Below are positions 1 through 8,047 of a DNA stretch of 64,000 bases, piece after piece. The position numbers were made by a program, and so were the translations under genes. Source of the DNA: Armatimonadetes bacterium 55-13 (GTDB lineage Bacteria; Armatimonadota; Fimbriimonadia; Fimbriimonadales; Fimbriimonadaceae); NCBI GenBank assembly GCA_001898035.1, contig MKRX01000008.1, forward strand, positions 1-64,000, written 5' to 3'. How positions within the stretch are numbered: position 1 is the stretch's first letter; every line of letters begins with the position of its first letter. The notes beneath the pieces were generated by a model. It was not told the DNA's origin and ran no database searches. It saw only the letters and a program-made list of their open reading frames with translations.

Positions 1-40
1 GTGTCCGGAACAATCTGTTACCTATCTGTCGGAACGCTCA
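1..40. repeat. IS terminal-type repeat, copy 1
   Basis: It starts GTGTCCGGAACAATCTG and ends GTCGGAACGCTCA. It is a direct copy of 331-370 with four mismatches, all in positions 14-19 of the repeat. It begins at base 1 of the window, so its true outer edge cannot be seen. Confidence 0.7.
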
Positions 41-330
41 TGAACCTAAAGTGGTCTGATTGGAAGCTTGGCTCAACACCATTCGTGAGGGCAGTTTCTT
101 CTTCTGGCTCACGAGCGCTTTACCCTCACCCTTGTTCTGTAGTTCTCCCTAAACTTCATGGGAGCGACATTCCCCATATCGACTTCGACGGCTATGAGGG
201 AGGTGGGGAAGACCACTGGGCCATCCGGACGCACTTCAAAGATGGCGGTGGGCTGCTGCTCAAAGCGCCGGGCAGTCGCCCCTTCTTTTCAGAGGTGAAC
301 CCGGAGGTCCATGAGAAAGGTGTCACCCAT

Positions 331-370
331 GTGTCCGGAACAAATGGTCACCTATCTGTCGGAACGCTCA
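331..370. repeat. IS terminal-type repeat, copy 2
   Basis: It is the second direct copy of the 40-bp repeat. It ends 26 bp before the stop codon of the BTAD regulator gene at 396, so the insertion lies just downstream of that gene and did not break it. Confidence 0.7.
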
Positions 371-395
371 CTTATCTAGAACCCGAGCTCGCTTA

Positions 396-2171
396 TTAAT
401 TTGGATCCTGGATCGCGAGTAACTTCTCGCGGCAAAGACTTAGAATCTCGCTAGCTGACTTGGTCGATTCAAAATTCGCTTCTTGTACGGGCGCAGATTT
501 CAAAAGGCGTGTTTGAAACGGTGCGAGGTGAAAGTCAATGCTCTTCGCCAATTGACGTACTTCGCTTGACACAGCCGCCGCCTCGCCATTCTGGCCAAGA
601 TGATGAAGGCCATAGACGAGAGGAACGGTAGATTCAACGAGGAGAAGGGAACGGCGATTGAGGAAAGCGGTGTCGATTCCGCTGACGAGCCAGTCCCGTG
701 CACCACGACGACCTAACGTCGCAAGCATCGCCCCATAGAACAGTTTTCCGGTGGCATCAAATGCCAGGGTGGCATTCATTTCCGCAAAGAGTCGCCAATC
801 TTCTCCGAATCGCTCGGCTGCTTGTAAGTCTCTCGCCCCGAGACAAGCCGGAATCGTCCAGCCCTTGGCCATTGACGTGCTGTATCTTCCGTTGGGCTCA
901 GTGCGGGTGGCAAGAAGATCAATGGCTTCTGTTAACTCGCTAAGACCCACTTGGTAGACCTCAAAGCAAATATTGAGAATGGCTCGATTGGCGACAGAAA
1001 CTGCCCACAGATAACGGTCCTGAATCGATTCAGAGATCGCGACCGCCTGATCGTAAAGCTCAAGTGCGGTTGGGTAGTCCAGCATCGCCTTCCGCTCTGC
1101 TGCCAGGAAGTTCAGTGCGGAGATTCGGTCGATCGGCTGGGGAGCTTGATTCAATTCCTGGGCAAGTTGAGAGACGTTCACCCAACGGCCGTCCTGGGCA
1201 TAGACCTGAAGCAGTCTCTTGGCTACTCCACAACGCTCAGGAGCCCATCCTTGGGTTGCTTGGAGGACTCGCTCAAGGATTGGCTGCATTTCTGAACCAT
1301 AGAACACGAGAGACCAATTAAGCTTCGAGGTAGCGAGGAGCGGCAGGAGGCGGTCTGGTTCTTCTTCTACTAGCACACTCATAATCTCCCAAATCATCTC
1401 CTGTTGAATAGATGTCAGGGGACGGGAACCAGTCTTTCGATAGCGTCCAGATATAACATCTTCCGCAAAGCGACGAAGACTTGGGTTGACGGGGAGTCCT
1501 AGACTGGACTCCAACTGTTTAGCATAGAGAACAAACTCGCGCTGCGCTTCGGTCGTTCGGTCGAGTTCTCCAAGATATCTTAGTTGAAGGCGAATGCCCT
1601 CTTCCGAGCTCGGGTCAATCTGACTCACACGTTTGGCATAGTCAAGCGCGGACTTCCATTCGCCCCTTGAGCCAAGCTCTTCGCTTAAGAGGCGCAAACA
1701 ATTAAGCCTCCGTTGGTTGTGATAAAGACGAATCGGCTCAAGCCACTCGCCATCCCAGTTGCCTAGAAGGGGGCTTTGAACGAGATTGTTAAGGGCGTAG
1801 AGAAGGGCCAGCCGGTCACTATCGCTTCCCGCTTGCTGAATGCGTGCCTCAAGTCGAGCTACTTCTTGCCAGTCAGATTCGATTCCGTCATTGAGCAGAA
1901 GCCATTCTTCTTGAGTGATGATCGTCTCAGGACCGCCGAGTGCTGCCCGAGCGTAGGTAAGCGCCGGCCGTAGGTTATGAAGTTGTGTTGCACGGTCCGT
2001 GTCTGGCCAGAGGTCGGAGGCAAGTTCGGCCCGAACAACGCGTCTTGAGTTTGTCAGGCAGAGCTTGGCTACGATTTCCGCGGATTTCCGAGTACGAAAC
2101 TCGGCAGCTTGGCCATCCGCCCGAGCCACATGCCAGTCTCCTAAGACCGAAACTCGTGCGACGCTCGACAT
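396..2171 (-). CDS. BTAD/SARP-like transcriptional regulator with TPR-type tail
   Basis: 591 aa. Residues about 5-95 resemble an OmpR-type winged helix (VSVLGDWHV, then RTRKSAEIVAKL, and a conserved LASDLWPD followed by NLRPALTYARAALG). Residues about 100-245 fit a bacterial transcriptional activation domain, with helical repeats such as DYAKRVSQIDPSSEEG. The remaining 340 residues are helical repeats of TPR character. There is no NB-ARC ATPase motif, so this is the short SARP-like architecture. It is a cytoplasmic DNA-binding regulator; targets are unknown. The ATG at 2171 is followed directly by the winged-helix domain, which supports this start. The gene ends next to the IS remnant. Confidence 0.75.
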   Translation of the reverse strand: MSSVARVSVLGDWHVARADGQAAEFRTRKSAEIVAKLCLTNSRRVVRAELASDLWPDTDRATQLHNLRPALTYARAALGGPETIITQEEWLLLNDGIESDWQEVARLEARIQQAGSDSDRLALLYALNNLVQSPLLGNWDGEWLEPIRLYHNQRRLNCLRLLSEELGSRGEWKSALDYAKRVSQIDPSSEEGIRLQLRYLGELDRTTEAQREFVLYAKQLESSLGLPVNPSLRRFAEDVISGRYRKTGSRPLTSIQQEMIWEIMSVLVEEEPDRLLPLLATSKLNWSLVFYGSEMQPILERVLQATQGWAPERCGVAKRLLQVYAQDGRWVNVSQLAQELNQAPQPIDRISALNFLAAERKAMLDYPTALELYDQAVAISESIQDRYLWAVSVANRAILNICFEVYQVGLSELTEAIDLLATRTEPNGRYSTSMAKGWTIPACLGARDLQAAERFGEDWRLFAEMNATLAFDATGKLFYGAMLATLGRRGARDWLVSGIDTAFLNRRSLLLVESTVPLVYGLHHLGQNGEAAAVSSEVRQLAKSIDFHLAPFQTRLLKSAPVQEANFESTKSASEILSLCREKLLAIQDPN

Positions 2172-2305
2172 GTAAGTTGGATCATACCGAGACGCCTTTA
2201 GCCGATGAGTGAAAGGTTAAAGAAAGGGCCGCCAGTTATGAAGACATTGGCATAACCTGTCGTTCCAGAACAGAAACGGAACCTACTGACTGCGTATTCA
2301 GGCGC

Positions 2306-2491
2306 TTAGATTTGCCACTCGTCAAGACGATCATCGATGAGTTCACGAAGGTTCGTGCCAAAGGCATCTTCTTCAACCATGGTCTTGGCTTCCTGCAATC
2401 TAGCTCGGGCGGCTGCGATCTCCCCCAGCTCATAAAGTTCGCAGCCCTCGGTAAAGAGGACCAAGGACTGCGGGGCTTTGTTATCGATCAT
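2306..2491 (-). CDS. Small hypothetical protein, TPR-like
   Basis: 61 aa starting MIDNKAPQSLVLFTEGCELYELG. The pattern of small residues (A/G) spaced through EGCELYELGEIAAARARLQEA resembles one TPR-type helix pair, followed by an acidic C-terminus ending DRLDEWQI. It lies downstream of and in the same direction as the prepilin-lipoprotein pair, with a 10-bp gap to the lipoprotein gene, so it may be the last gene of that operon. No function can be assigned. Confidence 0.45.
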   Translation of the reverse strand: MIDNKAPQSLVLFTEGCELYELGEIAAARARLQEAKTMVEEDAFGTNLRELIDDRLDEWQI

Positions 2492-2501
2492 GGGAACTAG
2501 C

Positions 2502-2786
2502 TTATAGATTCAAACCAAGCGAGGCAAGTCGAGATTTGATCCCGGGATCGGTCGTTTCTTTCAGTGAAGCCGCGATTTGCGGCGCTCGAGACAACGCGGC
2601 TTGCCGTTCGGAGGGCGCCATCGATTCGAGCCACTTAAGAGTTGATTCGGCTTTCTCATTCACATCTTTCTCACGTTGCGACGCAGAAACTCTTACCACC
2701 GGTGCGGAACCAACATCTTCCGCTCCGCACCCGACAACAAATGCCGCTCCGATCAGAACGGCAAGCGACATGATCATTTTTTTCAT
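2502..2786 (-). CDS. Small putative lipoprotein downstream of a prepilin-like gene
   Basis: About 94 aa from the ATG at 2786, which overlaps the stop codon of the upstream prepilin gene as TAATG; this coupling decides the start over an upstream in-frame codon at 2816. A type II signal peptide is visible: MKKMIM, a hydrophobic stretch SLAVLIGAAFVV and a lipobox VGC-GA. The mature part is helical and polar (WLESMAPSERQAALSRAP). It is probably anchored in a membrane. The same pairing, prepilin then small lipoprotein, recurs at 12644-13673, which suggests a functional link. No family is recognised. Confidence 0.65.
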   Translation of the reverse strand: MKKMIMSLAVLIGAAFVVGCGAEDVGSAPVVRVSASQREKDVNEKAESTLKWLESMAPSERQAALSRAPQIAASLKETTDPGIKSRLASLGLNL

Positions 2787-3580
2787 TACTTCTTGACCGG
2801 CAGATAGTAGTAGCAATCCTTCTCCGTAAACATGAAGAACTCAGCTGCAGGATTAGAAATAGCGCCCTTGGCAATGAGTCCAAGGTTATTTTTTGCTCCC
2901 AAACTGTTGGGGGAGGAAGTTGAGGTCGTGGGTGTTACGGGCATCGACTTTGCATGACCGTCATACCAGGCGACGTTGGCTCGCTTGGAATGGCGACCGT
3001 GAGCCGCCTCCGCGTAGAAGTCGCACATGAACTCGGTTGTGTCCGCGAGAACATAGGATCCACTTTTGTATGCTTCGGCTGCCGCATCCGCATAGTAGAT
3101 CGTTTCTGCCGGGCTATCCATTGCGGTCATCGAGTAGGTGGAACCCAGATATTGGTCGTTGCCAAATACGATACTGCCAACGTTCATCGCCAAGCCGAAC
3201 TTGACCCCACTATACGGATCGGCGGCAATGCCCTGATTCATCGGGCAATCCATGATTTGTTGGTTCTTCATGTAGGGGTACAAAACACCCTTGGAGCCAT
3301 CCACTGTGGTGACCGGGTAAGTGGTCGACCCGAACCACCAGTAGGTATAGGTTGAATCCCACGATCCATATTTCGGAACCTTCATATCGTCATAGTCCCC
3401 GGAATAGAGCATCGAGGCCGTCACAACATTCTTTAGATTTGAAAGACAAGTCGTGCCTTTAGCCGCGGCTTTGGCTTGTGCAAAAACAGGGAACAGAATC
3501 GCGGCAAGGATTGCAATGATTGCAATCACGACAAGCAACTCAATGAGGGTGAAACCCTTCGTGCGATAAGAACTCTTCAT
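2786..3580 (-). CDS. Prepilin-type secreted protein with H-X9-DG domain
   Basis: About 264 aa. The N-terminus is a type III (prepilin) signal: MKSSYRTKG, then [19 protein letters not shown] and [11 protein letters not shown]. Prepilin peptidase would cut between G and F. The C-terminal third has the H-X9-DG motif ([15 protein letters not shown]), typical of the DUF1559-like family expanded in Planctomycetes and Armatimonadota. It is probably an envelope or pseudopilus-like secreted protein; the exact role is unknown. The ATG at 3580 was chosen because the leader begins eight residues later; in-frame codons upstream would add a non-leader extension. It is translationally coupled to the lipoprotein gene. 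Confidence 0.88.
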   Translation of the reverse strand: MKSSYRTKGFTLIELLVVIAIIAILAAILFPVFAQAKAAAKGTTCLSNLKNVVTASMLYSGDYDDMKVPKYGSWDSTYTYWWFGSTTYPVTTVDGSKGVLYPYMKNQQIMDCPMNQGIAADPYSGVKFGLAMNVGSIVFGNDQYLGSTYSMTAMDSPAETIYYADAAAEAYKSGSYVLADTTEFMCDFYAEAAHGRHSKRANVAWYDGHAKSMPVTPTTSTSSPNSLGAKNNLGLIAKGAISNPAAEFFMFTEKDCYYYLPVKK

Positions 3581-3690
3581 TTTGAAATCCTTGATCGGCT
3601 GGACATTCGACTGCCAGGGCGACTTTCGGATTTGCAATGTAAGGCAAATCTTTCGGCGTTCAAAACGACCTAACACACATATTGAGCAAC

Positions 3691-3753
3691 ATTAGACGAT
3701 CTTCAGAAAAACTGTCTAATCTTGAAGAAAAGAACGGGAGAGAATCCTATAAT
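3691..3753 (+). promoter_or_regulatory. Putative operator and promoter of the XRE-cupin gene
   Basis: An inverted repeat ATTAGAC (3691-3697) and GTCTAAT (3714-3720) is followed by TTGAAG (3722-3727) and a perfect TATAAT (3748-3753). The 20-bp spacing is longer than ideal for a sigma-70 promoter. The same TAGAC/GTCTA half-sites recur at 4466-4479, directly downstream of the regulator gene, which fits autoregulation. This is inferred from sequence symmetry only. Confidence 0.4.
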
Positions 3754-3795
3754 GTCAGGGTGGAGGTCCCTTCCGATCCCAGAAAGGATTTCGTG

Positions 3796-4455
3796 ACACA
3801 GGGCCGACGGATCCGAGACCGTCGCCTCAAGTTCGGTCTGAGCCTCGACCGGCTTGCTGAGCTTGCGGGTGTGGCCCGGTATACCCTTATCCGAGTGGAA
3901 CAAGGGAAACCTTCTACCCGCAAAACCCTCAACAAAATCCGACACGCGCTTCATTTGTTTCCTAGCCAGTTAGTGAGACCCTACGAGGACGGACCCTATG
4001 CCGTCCACCGGTTTGAAGACTCGCGATGGGGGGTGGCAGTTCCGAAGTCGACTTATGAGAAGCAAGTAGAGGACGGGCCAAACCGAAGCTATGTCGATGA
4101 TGAAGCTGAGCGAATGCGTCTAGGACAACTTGGGTTTCAGCCTTTCTATACTGCCGTTTTGGACAGTGAACTCTCGGGGGGAGTCAGTTCCCAGGCGATC
4201 ATGGAGTTTCATCGGCCCAGTTGGGTTGATCGACACTTCGGTGAAGAGTTTGTTTATTGTCTCCGAGGAAGTTTGACGATTACGGTTGATGGCTCAGCTT
4301 GTGTTCTTCGCCAAGGAGATGGCATGACATTTGATGCCACGCTCCCGCACTCTTATGCTCCTACGCACCCGCTCGAGCCAGGTGAATCCGCTCCCCAGAT
4401 ACTCATTGTGGTTTCGATGCGTCCCGGCGAAAGGGCCCCGATTCCCCTAGACTAG
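3796..4455 (+). CDS. XRE-family transcriptional regulator with C-terminal cupin
   Basis: About 219 aa from the GTG at 3796. An HTH_3 domain covers residues about 4-60 (RRIRDRRLKFGLSLDRLAELAG, then RVEQGKPSTRKTL), and a cupin_2 barrel lies at about 140-200 (HFGEEFVYCLRGSLTITVDG, then LRQGDGMTFDATLPHSY). Such proteins sense a small molecule through the cupin and repress or activate nearby genes. The frame is open back to a TTG at 3682, but an inverted repeat and a TATAAT lie inside that extension and AAAGGA precedes the GTG at 3796, so I prefer this start; GTG 3760 is an alternative. A DinB gene follows and shares the putative operator half-site. Confidence 0.8.
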   Translation, partial: TQGRRIRDRRLKFGLSLDRLAELAGVARYTLIRVEQGKPSTRKTLNKIRHALHLFPSQLVRPYEDGPYAVHRFEDSRWGVAVPKSTYEKQVEDGPNRSYVDDEAERMRLGQLGFQPFYTAVLDSELSGGVSSQAIMEFHRPSWVDRHFGEEFVYCLRGSLTITVDGSACVLRQGDGMTFDATLPHSYAPTHPLEPGESAPQILIVVSMRPGERAPIPLD

Positions 4456-4465
4456 CACCTTGTGA

Positions 4466-4479
4466 TAGACATACGTCTA
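4466..4479. promoter_or_regulatory. Inverted repeat TAGAC-N4-GTCTA upstream of the DinB gene
   Basis: Perfect 5-bp arms lie 17 bp before the DinB start codon at 4496. The half-site is the same as the one at 3691-3720 upstream of the XRE-cupin gene, so it may be a second binding site of that regulator. Confidence 0.4.
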
Positions 4480-4495
4480 GTGTATAGTTGTTTAC

Positions 4496-4990
4496 ATGGA
4501 TATCGCCACAGCTTTGCTAGATTCATGGGACCGTCAGTGTAGGATCGTTAATGCGGTTGCAAGCCGCATCGACGAATCGAATCGTCACGTGAAGCCATCC
4601 GAAGATGGTTGGTCCCTTGACCATCAGTTGGCTCATATTCACGAGGTTCGCCAGTACTGGCTTTCTCAGGTGTCGCCAGAAAAAGCGGCAGCACTGGATA
4701 GTTCCTTTCAAAAGCCCTGGGTCGAGCCCATTACCGATCTTGAGAAGATCAAGTCGCTACTGCAGGATAGTGGTCTTGCCATACGGGAAGCAATGGAAGT
4801 CGCTTTTCAAGGCGATGGCTCTGCGATAGGTGGTTACGACAATCCAGTGCTCTTTCTCCAGCACATGGTTTGGCATGATGGTTGGCACATTGGACTCATC
4901 TTTCTTGGACTTCGACTTGCCGGACAAGAACCGAATGAGGAATGGGAAGAAGCGAACGTTTGGGGCGAGTGGAGAACCGAAGAATTTTAA
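4496..4990 (+). CDS. DinB-family (DfsB-like) protein
   Basis: 164 aa, a four-helix bundle of the DinB/YfiT superfamily. Three His typical of the metal site can be seen: LAHIHEVRQYW near residue 50, and HDGWH near 127-131. Members bind Zn or Ni and some act as thiol-dependent transferases; most are uncharacterised. It follows the XRE-cupin regulator by 40 bp in the same direction and shares its putative operator half-site, so it is a likely target of that regulator. It is convergent with the peptidase gene, with a 3-bp gap. Confidence 0.78.
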   Translation: MDIATALLDSWDRQCRIVNAVASRIDESNRHVKPSEDGWSLDHQLAHIHEVRQYWLSQVSPEKAAALDSSFQKPWVEPITDLEKIKSLLQDSGLAIREAMEVAFQGDGSAIGGYDNPVLFLQHMVWHDGWHIGLIFLGLRLAGQEPNEEWEEANVWGEWRTEEF

Positions 4991-4993
4991 CCA

Positions 4994-6331
4994 TTAGGTT
5001 CCTTCTTCGGAGAGTTTCCACGCCAGAATGGCCATCGAAATTGCACCAAGCTGAAGTTCGCGAGGATTAACTTTATCCAAAGTGTCGTTCTTGGAGTGAT
5101 GGTAGTCAAAGTACCGTTGAGACTCTGGAATGAGACCAATTAACACGGTCCCAGATGGACCAAGGGGGCCAATGTCCGCACCGCCCCCGCCAACGTGAAT
5201 CCTCTCGATTCCAACGGTTTGGAGATCAGGTAGCCAAGATTGAATCTTCGCTACCTGATTCGGAGTTCCGGTTACTCCAAACGATCTGGGCGCGAATCCA
5301 CCCGAATCTGATTCGATGGCGGCAATGTGCGTTTCCAATTTCTTAGCGTCGGCATAGGATCGACCTCCTCGAAGTCCGTTCTCTTCATTCATAAAGAGAA
5401 CTACCCTTATGGTGCGTTTAGGTCTTAATCCAAGGCGCTTGATTAAAGAAAGCGCTTCCATCGCTTGAACACATCCTGCGCCATCGTCGTGAGCTCCTTC
5501 ACCCAAATCCCAACTGTCTAAATGCCCTCCCATCACAATAATTTCGTCAGGTTTCTCTGATCCTCGGATCTCGCCGACCACACTTGCTGAGTCGACGTCC
5601 GCTAACGTCTGGCTGTTGCACTCTAGGGATAGCCTTAAATGAGGATCTTGACTGAGGGATTGGTCGAGCCGATTGGCCGCCAACGTGCTGAGGGCAAATC
5701 CTGGGATCTTCGGTACGCCATCGGCATAGCTCATTGATCCGGTGTGAGGTACATCGTCCAGCGCCGAGGACATGGATCGTACTACAGTGGCGATCGCGCC
5801 GCTCTTTGCCGCCACGACGGCGCCCTGGGACCGCTGATCTACCGCCCCACCGTACGCGGCAAATGTATTCAACAGCGTCGGATCGAATGATCGATTATAG
5901 AAAACGATCTTTCCACGAACCTTCTCACCGAGAGTCGCCACTTCGTCGAGACTTGTGACTTCGATGACTTCTCCTGTGAGTCCTCCCCTGGGCGTGGAGA
6001 CACTTCCTCCTAAGACGCAGACGGCCAAAGGTGTTCTCCGGGAACCCTGGATAATGGCGGCTCTTTCTGTTTTTCCACGTACCCAATGCGGCACCTTGCA
6101 GGGCACAAGGTGAACGTTTTCGAAACCGAGGGAGGTCATTTTCTTTTGGCCCCACTGCACAGCCTTTGCCGCTTGTGGAGAGCCGCTGAGTCTTCCGCCA
6201 ATGCCCTTCGTGAGGTCTCTTAACATTTCGAACGAATGCGCATGGCTCATTCCTTCTATGCGAAAGGCGTCGACAGTCGTCGACTGAAGGGCAAAGCTGA
6301 TTGCCGCAAGCATTGGTAAGGTCATAGACAA
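4994..6331 (-). CDS. Secreted M28-family metallopeptidase (carboxypeptidase Q-like)
   Basis: 445 aa with an N-terminal signal peptide (MSMTLPMLAAISFALQSTTVDA). A protease-associated-type insert lies in the first half, followed by the M28 zinc site: GGHLDSWD (His and Asp ligands), GAHDDGAG (bridging Asp), FMNEENG (catalytic and ligand Glu), ESDSGG, and HHSKNDT for the last His. The order and spacing match plasma glutamate carboxypeptidase/CPQ. It probably works in the periplasm or outside the cell, releasing amino acids from dipeptides or peptide ends. It is a single gene; the 200 bp upstream holds no other gene. Confidence 0.88.
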   Translation of the reverse strand: MSMTLPMLAAISFALQSTTVDAFRIEGMSHAHSFEMLRDLTKGIGGRLSGSPQAAKAVQWGQKKMTSLGFENVHLVPCKVPHWVRGKTERAAIIQGSRRTPLAVCVLGGSVSTPRGGLTGEVIEVTSLDEVATLGEKVRGKIVFYNRSFDPTLLNTFAAYGGAVDQRSQGAVVAAKSGAIATVVRSMSSALDDVPHTGSMSYADGVPKIPGFALSTLAANRLDQSLSQDPHLRLSLECNSQTLADVDSASVVGEIRGSEKPDEIIVMGGHLDSWDLGEGAHDDGAGCVQAMEALSLIKRLGLRPKRTIRVVLFMNEENGLRGGRSYADAKKLETHIAAIESDSGGFAPRSFGVTGTPNQVAKIQSWLPDLQTVGIERIHVGGGGADIGPLGPSGTVLIGLIPESQRYFDYHHSKNDTLDKVNPRELQLGAISMAILAWKLSEEGT

Positions 6332-6532
6332 TCTCAGTATGTCCGGTGAAGTCGGGCGGAGTAATCAAAAGGCAAATTCGTAGCGAAAGGGGTCAGTGGC
6401 AGTTGAGATTTCCAAAAGCAATTCCGATGATTTAGCATGGGGGAAAGCGACCAAATTTGGCCGCATAGGGGGTCCACACGAGTGGAGAGTGAGACGAGAT
6501 AAAAGTGACCCATATGCAAACGGTGGTTAGGG

Positions 6533-6547
6533 TTGAATTCAATTCAA
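6533..6547. promoter_or_regulatory. Palindrome TTGAAT-TCA-ATTCAA at the start of the cyclase gene
   Basis: Perfect 6-bp arms with a 3-bp centre. The outer arms resemble the TTGAAT...ATTCAA palindromes at 45104-45124 and 62647-62668, but the spacing differs. It may be an operator; if so, translation starts further downstream. Confidence 0.25.
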
Positions 6548-8005
6548 GCAATAGAGAGAGATGTGCTGGAGGGATTCGGCGGGCATGCTCGTGTGCTGCT
6601 CGTCGACGGGGATCCCATATCGGCACTCGTTGTCAAGCGGTACTTCGACTCACAAGGCATTAAGGTCGATCACGCGCTAACGGGATCGCAGGCCCTTGAG
6701 TGGCACCGAAGAAACCGTTACAAACTAGTGATCGCCGACTGGCTCTTGGAAGAGTTAGACGGCATCGATCTATGTCGGCAGCTTCGGGAAGGAAACGCTG
6801 ATTACGTCTATTTCATTCTTTGTAGCACGAAGAGTGATAAGACGGATGTGCGCGAGGCGTACGAAGCTGGAATCGACGACTTCCTAGCAAAACCGTTGGA
6901 GCAGGGGCACTTGGTCCAACGACTTAAAGTGGCCAGAAGGATCTTGTCGACGGAAACCAATCTCCAGGAACAAAGACTACAGCTTCAGCATTCAGGGGAA
7001 ACTCTTAGAGCGATGAATCAGAGCTTGATGCACGCTTCCCGCCGATTCGAGGAACTCTTCAGTGGTCTTCCCATTGCGTGCTTCACCCTTGACTGTAGCG
7101 GTCTGATTCATGAATGGAATCGGCAAGCAGAACGAGACTTTGGCATCGCCACTCACTTGGCATTTCAAAGACCGGTGTGGGAAGTGCTGTGCCAAGCTAC
7201 AAACGGCTTTTGGAGTGAAGAAATGGTGGAAGAAGTTGCCGCCGGAGCCGTCCTTGAGAATTTAGACTGGACGCTTCGAATGGAAGATGACGAGGAGAGA
7301 AATTTCGTCTGTAACCTGATCAGTCTGAGAGATCCGAAAGGCAACTTGGTCGGTGCAGTATGTGCGAACCTGGATATCACGGAGAGAAAGCGCGCAGAGA
7401 AGAGGATCGATGAGCAGATGGGCACCATTAACGAGTATGCCCAAAAGTTGCGAAATCAGCGAAAGGAACTAATCCAAGCCAATCGGAGCTTGGCTCAACA
7501 AGCGATCACCGACAGCATGACGGGATTAATCAATCATCGGGGATTCCAAGAAGAACTGGGGCGGGCCTTTGAAAGACGAGAGAGACTGGGCACGTCGCTG
7601 AGTCTAATCCTGATGGATATCGACTACTTTAAGCTCTTTAACGACTCTTACGGTCACCAAGCCGGCGATGATCTGTTAGCGACTTTTGGAGCGCTTCTCA
7701 AGCGCGAAACGAGGAAACACGAACCAGCCGCGCGTTACGGAGGAGAAGAATTTGCCGTTATTTTGGAGGGTGCAGAAATGGAAAGCGCCATCCAAGCGGC
7801 TGACCGACTCAAAAAAGCGATCCATCAGTTTCAATGGGAACAGAGACCGGTGACTGCAAGCTTTGGGATTGCGACAGTTCACGAGGGGATCGATCGTGAG
7901 GAACTCATTAGAAGGGCTGACATTGCCCTATATGAATCAAAAAGGCAGGGAAGAGACCGGGTTACTCACTTCTCCAATATCCACTCCAACTGCGATGCGG
8001 CTTAG
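6533..8005 (+). CDS. Response regulator diguanylate cyclase (REC-PAS-GGDEF)
   Basis: Up to 490 aa. A receiver domain spans residues about 18-135 with the phospho-acceptor Asp in VIADWLL, Ser in ILCSTKSD and Lys in FLAKPLE. A PAS domain lies at about 170-290, a coiled linker (QRKELIQANRSLAQQ) follows, and a GGDEF domain at about 325-485 carries GGEEF at 403-407 and MDIDYFK. It should make cyclic di-GMP under control of a phosphorelay. The inhibitory I-site reads RKHE (394-397) instead of RxxD, so product feedback may be weak. The start is uncertain: TTG at 6533 lies inside a TTGAAT-TCA-ATTCAA palindrome, and GTG at 6563 is an alternative. Confidence 0.88.
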   Translation: MNSIQAIERDVLEGFGGHARVLLVDGDPISALVVKRYFDSQGIKVDHALTGSQALEWHRRNRYKLVIADWLLEELDGIDLCRQLREGNADYVYFILCSTKSDKTDVREAYEAGIDDFLAKPLEQGHLVQRLKVARRILSTETNLQEQRLQLQHSGETLRAMNQSLMHASRRFEELFSGLPIACFTLDCSGLIHEWNRQAERDFGIATHLAFQRPVWEVLCQATNGFWSEEMVEEVAAGAVLENLDWTLRMEDDEERNFVCNLISLRDPKGNLVGAVCANLDITERKRAEKRIDEQMGTINEYAQKLRNQRKELIQANRSLAQQAITDSMTGLINHRGFQEELGRAFERRERLGTSLSLILMDIDYFKLFNDSYGHQAGDDLLATFGALLKRETRKHEPAARYGGEEFAVILEGAEMESAIQAADRLKKAIHQFQWEQRPVTASFGIATVHEGIDREELIRRADIALYESKRQGRDRVTHFSNIHSNCDAA

Positions 8006-8047
8006 CTCATATCAAGATGGAGGGAGGTAATCTCTTAATTCATCAAC

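Larger units (their letters stand above)
1..370. mobile_element. Insertion-sequence remnant bounded by two direct 40-bp terminal-type repeats
   Basis: Two 40-bp segments (1-40 and 331-370) match at 36 of 40 positions in the same orientation; both begin GTGTCCGGAACAA and end ACCTATCTGTCGGAACGCTC. Repeated GTCCGGAAC/CTGTCGGAAC units are like the multiple terminal repeats of IS21-type elements; that family assignment is from memory. The 290 bp between them holds no convincing gene: the minus strand has a short frame of about 60 codons that closes at about 140. This looks like an element end left after decay or deletion, and the element may continue beyond the left edge of the window. Confidence 0.5.

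Noticed and set aside
1-399. A 132-codon frame on the plus strand across the two repeats
   Set aside because: It reads through both IS repeats, giving the same peptide (SVGTLT/SVGTLM) twice, and has no domain; it is a by-product of the repeats.
6332-6532. Small gene between the M28 peptidase and the cyclase
   Set aside because: Frames on both strands are short, without ribosome site or domain; the space is best taken as two divergent promoters.
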